64,000 nt of DNA. Source: Corylus avellana. Lineage: Eukaryota; Streptophyta; Magnoliopsida; Fagales; Betulaceae. The notes under the pieces were generated by a model. It was given only the letters and a program-made list of their open reading frames with translations. It had not been told where the DNA came from and made no database searches. The position numbers were made by a program, and so were the translations under genes. Below are positions 1 through 11,597 of the stretch, piece after piece (position 1 is the stretch's first letter; each line of letters starts with the position of its first letter). The stretch is taken from contig NC_081547.1 of the NCBI RefSeq assembly GCF_901000735.1, positions 27,267,382 through 27,331,381 on the forward strand. Direction: 5' to 3'.

Positions 1-1935
1 ATCTAGGATTAGCTAGTCTTTTGAATTGTTTCATGCGGTGGCAAAGGGAGGGGGACCAATGGAGTAATGGGCCCTTGGCTTTTCAAATCTCCTCCTTTAT
101 GGTCATGTTGTCACCACAGATCAGTGAGTGCATTAGTGATAGTGATGGTAATTGCATTAACAACAGGGCCTAGGTAATTTACCCAAGATTAATGCTATAG
201 GCCACATAAACATTCCACAAAACTGATGTTGTAAGTTCTAGCACTATATATATATATATTAGCAATAGGTAATCTAATGGCTAATATTAAACCTTGTCAC
301 ATCACCTCTGTGAAATAATATTATTGAGATTTTTGTATGATATATTACATTACTTTTTACTCAAGAATAATGTTATATACTACAATTTTATTCTACAATG
401 CTAACGTAGCAATCCCAATCAATCTTTGATTTTTTTTATTTTTTTTATTTTTTAATAAGGACCGATTCAAAGGTTGGTTGAAACTACTTTATCAGCATTG
501 TAAGATAGTTGTGAGATAAAAATATATTTTTTAACATTACTCTTATCCAAAATGGGCACTTAGGGCAGGGTGGTAACACGTACCGTAACAATGCTTTTTC
601 GGAAGCTAGCTACCCAAGCTTTTTTTGTTTTTTTTTGTTTTTTTTGTGTGTGTGTGGAAAAACACTTTTATTGTTTCTTTATTGATCACACTCTAGGAAA
701 AAAAAAATGCATTTTCTGCAACTGATGATTAGGCATGGTGAATTCATGTTGATTTCATGTCAAATTTTTTTTTTTTTTTCCTTTTCTTTATTTATTTCAG
801 TAATCATTGTAGATAGTATTATCTTATAGATCGACATGTTGCACGAGAGGGGGCTTTGGAATGGCTTTGGCTCTTCTCATAGAGGGATAGCTAGCTAGGT
901 AGCATAATTGGGTGGTTAATTTACCCAATATATGCTTTTTTAGTGCATCATCTAATTAATGCACTAAATTATATATGGAAGATTGCGTAATGAAGCATTA
1001 ATTTTCATCCAAAACCATACTTTTTAGTTTTTTCTGCGTCATATCACATCTTCCAACAGATAACCTCATCCTTGTCTTCGTATGGGAGAAAGAGGTTTGA
1101 CCTATCTCAAGAACTAAGAAACATAGCCTTTATAAAAGCGAGGGAGGACCAATCCAATAACAAGGAAAAAATAATATTATATCTTTTATAAAAGTGAGAG
1201 ATCATGATATATACAATTTTGCTATAATTTTATTAATCCAAATTGGGACACCATTGATGATGTCTTTGCTCAAGTTGACGAAGATATATATTTGCTTGGA
1301 TATTGAGATCTCATCTTGAGATTTTGATTTGAAGAAGACATGATATGAAACTTAAAATCAAAAAAGGGCCGGATTTCCCAAGGATATATGTAAAATCAAA
1401 CCCCTAAAAGAATGTTTGTCTTGACTCTTTTCTCTCTCTTGATTAGAAAATGTTAATCTTAATTATGTGATGACTCTCATAGTTCCTTGTACTTTAATTG
1501 ATTAAAAAACATTTTTTAATCCCCTAGAGCCCATTGGGCTTGTATATGATCATACACTTAATTGGTAACTATATATATATATATATTCTCCTAAATATCT
1601 TTCTCCTTAAGTAAATGATCTAATTAATTGTGATTGTATACAAGAAGGTGTCAAAATATACCTGCTTAGGCGATTAACGATTTTTACCAACCACATATTA
1701 GAGTGGTTAGTGATTAGTAGAGGTTATTAACCGTCTACTTGTATGGTCCTAATATAAGATTCTTCGATTGTGATTGAGGATGTGTTGTTTGATTGGTATG
1801 TTGACTATTACTAGACATGTTAGACTAGTGTATAGAACCCATACTTCAATTGTTCAAACTGTCAAGCCGAATATAAAAATCTAACACCCAACTCGACTCG
1901 ATTAAAACCCTAATACCAACATTCATTATAGTTCT
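1..1935. other. AT-rich intergenic DNA, no gene seen
   Basis: No open frame here looks like a protein, and I see no RNA gene. The stretch holds poly-T runs and short (TA)n tracts near 245-260 and 1571-1586. It is the left edge of the window, so a gene truncated by the edge cannot be excluded. Confidence 0.5.
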
Positions 1936-2423
1936 TGGGGGAAAATTCACTTTACCCCCTGAAGTTTTAGGAGTTTTTCAATTCGAATCTCAATGTTTAA
2001 AAATTGGCAATGTACGCCTTAATGTTTCAAAAATTTTCAATTCAGAGACTCCGTTACTAATTTCTATCTAATTGGACGGAAATCATCTTATGTGCGTCTC
2101 ACGTAGAATTTTAATGCCATCTATTTCAATTTTGTCCTTATTAAACTTATGAAATTATGTAATTACCTTTATTAAAACCTATGAAATTGAGGGTAATTAC
2201 GTAATTTCATAGGTTTTAATAAAGGCAAAATTGGAATAGAGGGCATCAAATTTTCACGTGAGACACACATGAGATGATTTATGTCTAATTAGATGAAAAT
2301 TAGTAACAGAGGGTTTGAATTGAAAATTTTTAAAATATTAGAAGGGTACATTATCAATTTTTAAATATTGAGATTTGAATTAAAAACTTCTAAAATTTTA
2401 GGAAGTAAAGTGAACTTAACCCT
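1936..2423. mobile_element. Long-inverted-repeat MITE (foldback type)
   Basis: The left arm begins with GGGGGAAAATTCACTTTACC. The right arm ends with AAAGTGAACTTAACCCT, whose reverse complement matches the left arm for about 85 bp with scattered mismatches. The two halves then pair almost to the centre near 2185, so the whole 490 bp can fold into one hairpin. There is no coding capacity. A clean target-site duplication is not visible, so the family (probably Mutator-like from the GGGG-AAACTTCAC style ends seen elsewhere in this window) is inference. Confidence 0.7.
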
Positions 2424-3614
2424 AATTGTTAGTCAGGATGCCACTAGGCAAACAAATGAGACTAAAATTATATGCATGCGCCCACCATATTTGACTGAGA
2501 TATAGAGACCCTTAGAAAGCAAATTCTGTGGATGTGGTTCTTGTCAAAGTTGTCATGTTGTTAAGATCAGGCTTTCTTGCTGCAAAGGTGTAGCAACGTT
2601 AGAGGCCCATGCAGCTACTCTTTCCACAAATATATTTTAGTTTTATTAACATTAATTAATTACTGTCTATCTCATAATTAAAAATGAGGACCCTACTTAA
2701 TTATTTGCTTTTTCAATTGTGTCATGTCTCACGCACGCTTTAATCTTAAAGTTGATTAGGCTTTGATTTGTGGTTAGATTGCAGAAATCATTTTGTCTCG
2801 TAAATGAACTCTGAAAGAGTTAAATAATTCTCCCACTTTACTTAGGGGTTAAGACACAGTTTAGGTAATGGTTCTTGGTTCATACATTAGTGGCTACAGC
2901 CCACTTGACCATAAAACTATTTTTTTTTCTTCTTAATTTTGAGTCCTAATTTAGCCGGCCAAAACACAAAGTGCCAGTCACACCAACATGACCTTTTGGC
3001 TATTAGTTGTTAAGGATTCCAATCAGATGCAATGAGTTGCTTATATTGCACGCAATACACGTAGCTCATTGTATCAACTTTATGGTTAGGATTAAAAGTT
3101 TGTGTATTTAATGGTGTACATGATACTACATTATTTATATGTTTTAAAAGACGTGTCAACATTGAATCATGTACACCGTTAGATGTATTAGCTTTAAATT
3201 CTGAGAAAATCATATTCTTTCTAAGGAGGAAATCCATTTTAGGGTAATTTTTATCGCCGAACAAGACAAGTGGTAAAGACACTTTTTTCTTTTGATTGAA
3301 TGTTTGTATCGAGTGTAAATGAGTAAGGTTAACAACTACATTTTTATTACCCATTATTTTACCTTATTGATGTGAGTGTGCCAATCGGCCTTTGAAGGAT
3401 TTTTTTTTTTTAAAAAAAAAATAGCCGATTAAGAATTGATTGATGTTGTTACATTAACAAAACAAAATAATAAAAAGATAAAAATGTAATTTATTGCTTT
3501 ACTCATTCTTGCAAAGAGGACAATTCTTGCTGCATAGAGTGAATATAAATACACCGTTTCAACATATTATCCTCCTAGAACGGCCCTATGGTATCACCTC
3601 CCGCCTATACTAAA
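2424..3614. other. Intergenic DNA, no gene seen
   Basis: A 114-codon open frame on the minus strand (3010-3354) has no recognisable motif, biased composition or homologue elsewhere in the window, and I do not call it a gene. The rest is AT-rich and unremarkable. Confidence 0.45.
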
Positions 3615-3795
3615 GAGTAATGATAGGTACTATCTTTTTATCCTTATAAAATCCTCCTAAAATTGATGTGGCTTTTAAAATCACCATTAAATTTTAGATG
3701 AATTATACTTGAATTTTGATCAAATGATGATTTGGAAAGCCACATTAGCTTTAGAAAATTTTAAAAGGATAAAAGGATGATACCTAACATTGCTC
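3615..3795. mobile_element. Short MITE (181 bp) with 9-bp target-site duplication
   Basis: The ends are inverted repeats: GAGTAATGATAGGTACTATC on the left, and on the right the complement of a GAGCAATGTTAGGTATCATC-type end. The flanks are TATACTAAA (3606-3614) and TACACTAAA (3796-3804), a 9-bp duplication with one mismatch, as expected for Mutator-like MITEs. The interior is AT-rich and non-coding. Confidence 0.7.
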
Positions 3796-3879
3796 TACAC
3801 TAAATAACCCCCCCCCAAAAAAAAAAGCCCAAAAAAAAGGGCCCAAAGAACAAAAAGGAAAAACAGAATAAAGAGTTAA

Positions 3880-4080
3880 TGGTGAGATAAAAGGTCCACA
3901 ACTACCACAAATGGGCTAAGCAAGTAGCAAATTCCGAACGAGTCAAAGCAACTTGAAAAAATCTTGGGTTTCCTTTACCTGTTGGGCCCAACTAACCTGG
4001 GCCGCCGCTTCTGTTCAACTAATCCCTGTGCTTTTCCTCCTTTGTCGGTTGGGCTTGATAAAATTTTGAGCCTTACTATG
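3880..4080 (+). pseudogene. Relic of a CASPL-gene 3' flank without its gene
   Basis: This stretch is clearly homologous to the downstream flanks of CASPL copies A (about 6170-6350) and C (about 21956-22140). They share a block containing GTTGGGCCCAACTAACCTGG and the following CTGTTCAA...CCCTGTGC and TTTGTCGGTT segments. No coding exon is found upstream of it. It is best read as what remains of a further cluster member whose exons were deleted, or as a duplicated flank only. Confidence 0.6.
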
Positions 4081-4875
4081 GACAAAGTTTTCTTCAAATG
4101 TGGTTGGTGGAAATTTTTTTAATTCACCTTATTAAATTGACACTGACTTTGCATTTTAAACAAGATTAATAGAGGATGATATTTTCTCTAACTTAATTTA
4201 GAGAAAAACATTTACTTAGTTTATATATTCCCCGGTGTTCCATATGTTACCTAGGATTTGCAATAGTGTTACTTGTTGATCCACACGACAGCTCTACATT
4301 TGAGTGTGGAAAATCATGTTGTCCTTATGGTCCATCCAACCCCCACCCACCTTTAAGCACTAAATTTATATATATATATTGAGGGCTAACTTTCCTACCC
4401 ACAAAAGAGACTTTAACGAGGCTCATTTGAGCCATAACAAGTTGAAAAAAATTGGGAATAATAATCGCAGAAGGTATTGTAGCACTTTCAACAAGGCAAT
4501 GTGGGTGACAGAACATAAAAATTAAATTATTAAATTCATTTATTCTTTCAAGTTTAAACTTTTTAGGATAATTGATAATTTAATAGGGTATAAGAGCAAA
4601 GATCTTGGGTTCAAACCATGCCTCTATTATTAACCTCTCATTTCATTTCTTCATATAAACTTCAAAAAACTTGAGAAAAAAGTAAATTTAATCAATTAAT
4701 TTATATTTTAATAGTGAAGGGGAGATATTTGTTTGTCATGCACGTTTTAGACAAAGTAAGGTAGTGGGTTTTTTATTTAACTGAAGTTCCTTAATACAAG
4801 ACTACAAGTGGATGCCCCCAATTGGCCACAGTTATGAAACATCCAACCTAATTTTGTGAACCCATTCGTTTAAGA
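4081..4875. other. Intergenic DNA upstream of the A/C duplicated block
   Basis: No gene is seen. The homology shared with 20830 onward starts at about 4876, so this stretch lies outside the duplicated block. It contains one repeat-like piece near 4575-4720 (tRNA-like GGTTCAAACC wording followed by AT-rich sequence) that resembles sequence near 30460-30570. Confidence 0.4.
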
Positions 4876-5033
4876 CTAGACTGCTTAATTGGTCATTAAA
4901 AACGAAATTTGCCGAATAAAAGAATTACAGAAAGATGGCGTGGGGGGTTTGGCAAAAACATCCGAGCAAATCAAAGCATGGAATTGTTTCCTAATGAACT
5001 TGAAAACACAAGCAAAGCAAAGCAAAGGTTGTC

Positions 5034-5041
5034 TATAAATA
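5034..5041 (+). promoter_or_regulatory. TATA box of CASPL gene A
   Basis: TATAAATA lies 41 bp upstream of the ATG at 5082, leaving a short 5' leader. The same TATAAATA is found at the matching distance in genes B and D. The dead copy C has TATAAGTA. Confidence 0.6.
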
Positions 5042-5081
5042 CAGATTGATATTGTCCGAATTGCTTTCAACTAGTTTGAAG

Positions 5082-5943
5082 ATGGCGTTATCTGTTTATA
5101 AGGTCACTCTCTCACTGAGGGTCCTTTCTATTGCTTTCCAATTAGCATCAATCATTCTCCTTATTACCAATAAAAAGACGTCCTCCGACATTAACGGCAA
5201 ACAGACTCCCTTTGGCCCTAAGACTTTCACTAGCTACAGGTTTGTTTTGATATCACATTAAATAACGATGAACAAGCATTTTCATACATGTTTCATGTAT
5301 AATTACCCAATGATAACTTTCTCTTCAGCAAGGCCATTGTAAGTTGTAATATTGGTAACCCTAAATCTTTCTTTTTGAATTATTTCTCTTTGTTTTTACT
5401 ATTTACTTCACGTAAAAGTTTTATAAACTGCAGGTACATGTTTGGTACTAGTGTCATTGGGGGTGGATATAACCTCTTGCAAATAATTTCATTTTTAATC
5501 TTCCGGATCTTGATGAACAACGATAGCGACGTATTCGGCCTACTTGAATTTTGTGGTGACAAGGTATGTACAACCATCTCATTATTTTATTTTTTTTATT
5601 TAATTAAATGGGTCGGACTCGTCAACTCTAACCATTCAATTTCATGTTGCATTCGTGTCTAATTAAAATTAAAATTAAAGCTTTTATTTCATTTTATTTT
5701 ATTTCGCAGGCTATATCATACCTTTTAGCCACAGGATCAGCTGCAGGATTTGGCGCCACAAGAGATTTGAAGAAATACTTGGGAGAAACATATAACATCA
5801 CTGGTTTTTTCGATATGGGATATGCATCAGCTATCCTCCTCTTCCTTGCATTCTTGTGCACTTCAATCTTGTCAATTCTGTCTTCCTATGCATTTTTAAA
5901 GAAAGTTCACCTGTTAGGATCACACTCCAATTATCCCAATTAA
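5082..5943 (+). CDS. CASP-like protein, CASPL4D type (gene A)
   Basis: Small four-span membrane protein of the Casparian-strip-membrane-domain-protein-like (CASPL, MARVEL-fold) family. Exons are 5082-5239, 5434-5563 and 5710-5943, with GT-AG introns of 194 and 146 bp in phases 2 and 0. The product is 173 aa. Predicted spans are about residues 7-29, 54-76, 97-115 and 135-158. The first span carries the family's conserved Arg (SLRVLS). An Asp (D95, FCGDK) stands at the entry to span 3, followed by the subgroup block SYLLATGSAAGFGATRDLK. A possible N-glycosylation site (N125-I-T) is in the second outer loop. Compared with genes B, D and E the C-terminus is longer and lacks the ALPKKV ending (it has AFLKKV plus 12 residues). 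CASPL proteins are plasma-membrane scaffolds; the specific role of 4D members is not established and cannot be read from the sequence. Confidence 0.88.
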
Positions 5944-6538
5944 GGGACTAATTAAGATGTATTTTTGGCTTCCAAGGGGCGAGGAGGTGATGACGATGGA
6001 GAAGGATATCCATTTTTAGTTTCCTCCATTAAAATTGATACACAAATTCTACACATTTTTCAATTTTTATTTTTTAAAATTAGTTTCTTAAATGACATGT
6101 CACAATCTCATGAGATAATGAGACATTTTTTAATTATTCCCGTGAAAATTACGATTTCTATGAATTGTGAGATAAAAGGTCCATCTATCACAAATGGGCT
6201 AACCAAGGAGCAAGTTCTCAACGAGTCAAAGAGCAGCTTGAAAAAATCTTGGGTTTCTTTTACTTGTTGGGCCCAACTAACCTGGGCCGCAGCCACTGTT
6301 CAATTAACCCCTGTGCATAAGGATTTTTTTTTTTGTCGGTTCCGGCCTGATAAAATGACATTTATTTATATTGAATTCTCATATGCATTTTAAATAGGAA
6401 TAAAAATTTAATCAGACACAATAGCAGTAATAAGAATGTTACTGCCTCTTTGTTTTATAAAGATCACGCACACGTGGACTTATATATGTCTTTCTTTGTT
6501 GGGAGTTGGGTGTGGGTGTGTATATATAAGATTTGTAC

Positions 6539-6572
<34 letters not shown>

Positions 6573-6712
6573 TGCATTGATTAATTAATGAATATTTATG
6601 CATAAAGCAAAAATTGGAAATTTGGACTCCCAACCTACAAGGCAACAGCACATAGTTTGGGGTGATCGAGGAACATCTATAGCTGATGATCGGATATTCT
6701 TCGACAATTGTA
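5944..6712 (+). other. 3' flank of gene A with AT microsatellite
   Basis: No further gene is seen. This flank is duplicated behind copy C (21724-22490). A pure (AT)n run occupies about 6540-6570; the copy behind C has its own longer run at about 22308-22342. Confidence 0.6.
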
Positions 6713-6721
6713 TTTAATATT

Positions 6722-7111
6722 GAGAAATGCTAAAGGCCTAACTTTTTTGTCCAACAAAAGTCCAACTTTTACCTTTTATTTTTTTTAAAAAAAAAACCAA
6801 AATGAAAAATGGAAAAAATGTCTGAAGCAACCCTATCTATTTTTGGCATTTCTTTTATTTAGTATTTTTTTAAAAATGAAAAATAGTATTTTTCTTCATA
6901 ATAATGACATTTTCTTAAAAAAAAATGACATTATTATGAAAAAAATACCATTTTTTATTTTTTAAAAAATACCAAATAAAAGAAAGACAAAAAATAGATA
7001 GGGTTGCTTTAAACATTTTTTCCATTTTTTATTTTATTTTATTTTTAAAAAATAAATAAGGCAAAAGTTGGACTTTTGTTAGGCAAAAAAGTTGGGTCCC
7101 TATCATTCCTC
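6722..7111. mobile_element. Palindromic MITE with perfect 9-bp TSD
   Basis: A nearly fully self-complementary 390-bp element with outer ends GAGAAATGCTAAAGGCCTAA and the complementary TTGGGTCCCTATCATTCCTC. It is flanked by TTTAATATT at 6713-6721 and again at 7112-7120. In copy C the same flank (near 22486-22496) carries one uninterrupted TTTAATATT, so the insertion postdates the A/C duplication. There is no coding capacity. The 9-bp duplication fits the Mutator superfamily. Confidence 0.85.
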
Positions 7112-7335
7112 TTTAATATTTGCTTAGAAAAAAAGTAGACTGACCGAGATTTCATGCAATTGGTTGTTGGGATTGCAATGCAATCAGGTAAGTAATTAAG
7201 AGAGGACTCTATCGTGTCTGAATAAATTTTAGGCTATTCAAACACGTCTTTAAACAAATAAATTTCATTTTGAGGCCTCACAAAATGAGAGTCAAATAAG
7301 CTGTAATTCGAGCAATAAATTGTAACCGATTTCGG

Positions 7336-7666
7336 TGAAGAAATTCGTGGGTCTAACTCATTTCGTAAAACCGGTTAAATAAGAGATTGTTGCACATTCC
7401 TTATAAATGTGCTCAAGATTTTGTCCACAGGCAATGTGGGATCATTTCTCAACACCCTCCTTCACGTGTAGGCCAGTATTTTTCTTGGTCCTTGTCACGG
7501 GGTAAGTAGTGTGAGCCCCATTCATTCTGTGGTAGGCTCTGATACCATGAAGAAATTCGTGGGCCTAACTCATCTCATAAAACCGGTTCAATAAGAGAGA
7601 GTTACCCATTCCTTATAAACATGTCCAAGATCTTGTCCACAAGCAATGCATGATCATTCCTCAACA
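7336..7666 (-). mobile_element. TRIM retrotransposon (119-bp LTRs)
   Basis: Two direct repeats of 119 bp (7336-7454 and 7548-7666) both begin TGAAGAAATTCGTGGG and end CTCAACA. They flank only 93 bp. Read on the minus strand the LTR starts TGTTGAG and is followed directly by TGGTATCAGAGCC, the standard primer-binding site for initiator tRNA-Met. There is no coding sequence, which defines a terminal-repeat retrotransposon in miniature. The flanks are TTCGG (left) and CTCGG (right). Copy C preserves CTCGG on the left, so the original 5-bp duplication was CTCGG. Confidence 0.85.
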
Positions 7667-7671
7667 CTCGG

Positions 7672-8358
7672 TCCATAAAAAGTATCTAACTATTCTCGAA
7701 TACTTTTAGCTCATATTACCTCCATATTTATTTTGTTTGGAGACTAACTCTCGATGAACAGGATTAATTCAAACCTATATATGACTCACCTACGATGGAT
7801 GCGTTCTATATTTTTTTATGGTGACAAGGTCCGTACGCCATCATCTTATTTGTTTAGGTAAGTAATATTTGAATAGAGAAAAAAATAATAATATTTGTTT
7901 GTTAATTTTTATATTAATTTCCATTCACTTCATTTTTTGTCATGGCAGCTAGCGTTGCATTTTTCTTTTTGGAGCTTGTGTTGTGCTTAATACAGTAGTG
8001 TACTAGTGTTAGGGTTGCAGGAAAATTTTCAATTCTATCTGTTAAGCTAATCACATCATATTCTTAAGGCATATGATTTTCAAATGAAATTTAAAAAATA
8101 CATATGAAAATTATATGTTCAGTTAAAAATGCATGTTATTCTAAGAACGTAACATATTCAATTTAAAAGAAAACTTTATTTTTCAACGTACTTTCCCGTA
8201 TGCCAATTAAAAACAACGGCATGACTGGAAATCCTTCCAAGAGTCTTAACAGAATAATTTGGGCATGGTTGCATAGCATTTTCCTTTAGGGGCTCGCCGG
8301 ATAAATGATAAAAAATCCAAATTCGAGAAATTCAATGGTAATTTAAAAAAGTAAGTCA
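7672..8358. other. Flank shared with copy C, no gene
   Basis: Colinear with about 23030-23900 (apart from a MITE in that copy). Homology ends near TTTAAAAAAGTAAGTCA. No coding or RNA feature is seen. Confidence 0.5.
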
Positions 8359-9196
8359 CATACCTCCAATTTGAATTCTTAGGCCAATAGATTATGTTTT
8401 TGTTAATGTTGGAGAGTGGAGAAAGAGAAAGATAGAGATGGAGAGAAAAAAGAGGGGAATATTAATGTTGGAGAGTGAAGGGAGAGAGATGTCTTTTTCT
8501 TTGAAATTAAGAGAGAGAGAGACGTGGAGAGAGAGGAAAAAAAAGGGGAGAGAGAGAGAGAGAGAGAGATATGAACCGGTGAGAGAGATGTGGAATGAGA
8601 GTGAATGACTTGTAGAGAGAAAAGAGAGAGAGAGAGAGAGGAAAAATATGAACCGTTCAATTTTTAAAATAATGAGTTAAAAAATCGGTTTACTCTTTAA
8701 AAAAATTGGTCTTTCAATCAAGATTTAATGTAATCAAATAAATCATCTATCTTATTTCAATACAAATAATATTTCTTCATTAAGACAATTAAATATATTA
8801 CAAATAAAATTCCTACATTTTAATTGTCTCACAATATTGATATATAAAGAGAGAGAATTTCGGAACCTTTTGTTTTCTTCATTAAAATAATTAAATGCAT
8901 TACAAATAAAACTCCTGGGTTTTAAGTGCCCAAAACTTGTTCATTCTTTAAAACGCCATGTGTCGCAATTATAGGCATTCTCTAAATTATAGGCATTCTA
9001 AGCACTCTCTACATTAAAACTCAGTTTTTATATATATTTGAATAAAAATAATATATAAATTTGAAAAAAATATAAGGGACACAAACGAAAAAAAAAAGTA
9101 AGAGAAGATAAAAAGAAAAATAGAGAGAGAAAGAGAAAATTTGGGAACCTTTTGTTTTCTTCATTAAGACAATTAAATATATTACAAATAAAGAGA

Positions 9197-9216
9197 NNNN
9201 NNNNNNNNNNNNNNNN
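9197..9216. other. Assembly gap (20 N)
   Basis: Twenty undetermined bases in the GA-rich array. The flanking sequence is low complexity. Confidence 0.98.
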
Positions 9217-9600
9217 ATAATATTTCTTTCAAAAAGTAGAAAAAAAAAAAAACTTAAAAATATGCTTGAAAATCCGAGTAAATTACACACAAAAAAAAAA
9301 AAAATCGATAAACATTCAAATGAATTAAAACATCATACCTTTAATTTTAGTTTAATTTATATAAATTAGAATATGTTAAAACATTGTTGGTCTGAAAAAA
9401 ATAAAATAAAATAAAAAAGTTTAAGGAGAATAATTATCTCTAATTTGAATTTTTAGGCCAATAGATTATGTTTTTGTTAATGTTGGAGAGCGGAGAAAGA
9501 GAAAGATAGAGATGGAGAGAAAAAATAGGAGGGATATTAATGTTGGAGAGTGGAGGGAGGGAGATGTCTTTTTTTTTTTGAAATTAAGAGAGAGAGATGT

Positions 9601-9701
9601 TTTTTTTTTGACATATCCGCACAAGAGGAGGGAGGGGGATTCGAACTAGTGACCTTCGCTTCATTCGGCGTGGTCCCAGTCGATTGAACTACCTCTTGGG
9701 G
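9601..9701 (-). mobile_element. tRNA-derived SINE
   Basis: On the minus strand the element runs CCAAGAGGTAGTTCAATCGA (A-box-like region), through GGTCACTAGTTCGAATCCCC (close match to the RNA polymerase III B box GGTTCGAANCC), to CTTGTGCGGATATGTC and a poly-A tail. It is flanked by AGAGAGATGT at 9591-9600 and 9703-9712, a direct duplication, as expected for LINE-mediated insertion. Other units of the array lack it. It is about 100 bp and non-coding. Confidence 0.8.
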
Positions 9702-10476
9702 GAGAGAGATGTTGAATGAGAGTGAAAGACTTGGAGAGAAAAAAGAGAGAGAGAGACGAGGAGAGAGAGGAAAAAAAAAGGAGAGAGAAAGAGAGAGATA
9801 TGAATCGGTTCAAGAGAGAGATGTGGAATAAGAGTGAATGACTTGGAGAAAAAAAAAAAAAAAAGAGAGAGAGAGACGTTGAGAGAGAGGAAAAAAAGAG
9901 AGATAGAGAGAAAAAAAAAATATGAACCGTTCAATTTTTAACTGTTCACTTTTTTAAATAATGAGTTAAAGAATCGGTTTACTCTTTAAAAAAATTGGTC
10001 TTTCAATCAAGATTTAATGCAATCAAATAAATCATCTATCTTATTTCAATACAAATAAAACTTATATAATTCCGGATATTAAAAAACAAATAAGCAAAGT
10101 AATATTGCTTTCAAAAGTAGAGAAAAAAAAAAAAAAAAAACTTAAAAATATGCTTGAAAATCCGAGTAAATTTCACCAAAAAAAAATCCATAAACATTCA
10201 AATGAATTAGAACATAAGACCTTTAATTTTAGTTTAATTTATATAAATTAAAAATATGTTAAAACATTGTTGGTCTGAAAAAAAGAAAAGGTTAAGCAGA
10301 ATAACTACCTTTAATTTGAATTTTTAGGCCAATAGATTATGTTTTTGTTAATGTTGGAGAGTGGAGAAAGAGAAAGATAGAGACGGAAAGAAAAAAGAGG
10401 AGAGTATTAATGTTGGAGAGTGGAGGGAGAGAGATGTCTTTTTTTTTGAAATTAAGAGAGAGAGAGACGTGGAGAG

Positions 10477-10878
10477 GAATCCTGCTATCAGGCTGCCAAG
10501 AGTCAGACGTGGCTTTATTAAAAAAAAAAAAAAAAAATTGTAGAAAAATCTCTCTCTTCCTAGTCCTGCTAGATTTTGTTTTTGTTTTTGTTTTTTTTTT
10601 TTTTGTTAAATTTTTATGAGTTAATATTTAGTTTCTAATGCCTCAAAATTTATTTTTGGATTTAAAACTAAAACCTAGGGGTGGAAGGTTAACCATTTAG
10701 GGATGATATCACTTAAAAATGATTTTATCATCCTAAATTTAGTGCTAATACCTCAAATTTAGTGCTAATAACTCAAATTTGAATTTCTCTTTAATATCTC
10801 TCTTCTTCAATTTTTTTTTTAAAAAGGTCAGAGGTGTTTGATGCTTGGCTGCCTCATGGCAGCCGGAAATCTCAATTC
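10477..10878. mobile_element. MITE in array unit 3, 9-bp TSD
   Basis: 402-bp non-coding element. The ends are GAATCCTGCTATCAGGCTGC and, inverted, GAATTGAGATTTCCGGCTGC. The flanks are CGTGGAGAG at 10468-10476 and 10879-10887. Units 1 and 2 of the array run through GACG(T)GGAGAGAG without it, which gives the empty site. Confidence 0.8.
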
Positions 10879-11597
10879 CGTGGAGAGGGAGGAAAAAAAA
10901 GGAGAGAGAGAGAGAGAGAGATATGAACCGGTTCAAGAGAGAGAGATGTGGAATGAGAGTAAATGACTTGGAAAAAAGAAAAGAAAAAAAGAAAGAGACG
11001 TTGAGAGAGAGGAAAAAAAGAGAGATAGAGAGAAAAAAAAATATGAACCGTTCAATTTTTAACTGTTCACTTTTTTAAATAATGAGTTAAAGAATCGGTT
11101 TACTCTTTAAAAAAATTGGTCTTTCAATCAAGATTTAATGCAATCAAATAAATCATCTATCTTATTTCAATACAAATAAAACTTATATAATTCCGGATAT
11201 TAAAAAACAAATAAGCAAAGTAATATTGCTTTCAAAAGTAGAGAAAAAAAAAAAAAAAAAACTTAAAAATATGCTTGAAAATCCGAGTAAATTTCACCAA
11301 AAAAAAATCCATAAACATTCAAATGAATTAGAACATAAGACCTTTAATTTTAGTTTAATTTATATAAATTAAAAATATGTTAAAACATTGTTGGTTTGAA
11401 AAAAAGAAAAGGTTAAGCAGAATAACTACCTTTAATTTGAATTTTTAGGCTAATAGATTATGTTTTTGTTAATGTTGGAGAGTGGAGAAAGAGAAAGATA
11501 GAGACGGAAAGAAAAAAGAGAAGAGTATTAATGTTGGAGAGTGGAGGGAGAGAGATGTCTTTTTTTTTGAAATTAAGAGAGAGAGAGACGTGGAGAG

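Noticed and set aside
3010..3354. 114-codon minus-strand frame
   Set aside because: No recognisable motif, no homologue in the window, no splice or promoter context; a chance frame is as likely.
8403..8660. 85-codon minus-strand frame in the GA array
   Set aside because: Ser/Leu/Phe-only composition produced by (GA)n on the other strand; no conservation as protein between units.
9021..9290. Frame running across the 20-N gap
   Set aside because: Phe/Ser-rich low complexity and includes undetermined residues.
9655..9700. A functional tRNA gene on the minus strand
   Set aside because: Only A/B-box-like parts and no closed cloverleaf; poly-A tail and flanking duplication fit a SINE.
10361..10543. 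Frames of 60-85 codons repeated in array units 3 and 4
   Set aside because: Their repetition is due to the DNA duplication; the sequence is Lys/Arg/Glu low complexity and crosses a MITE boundary.
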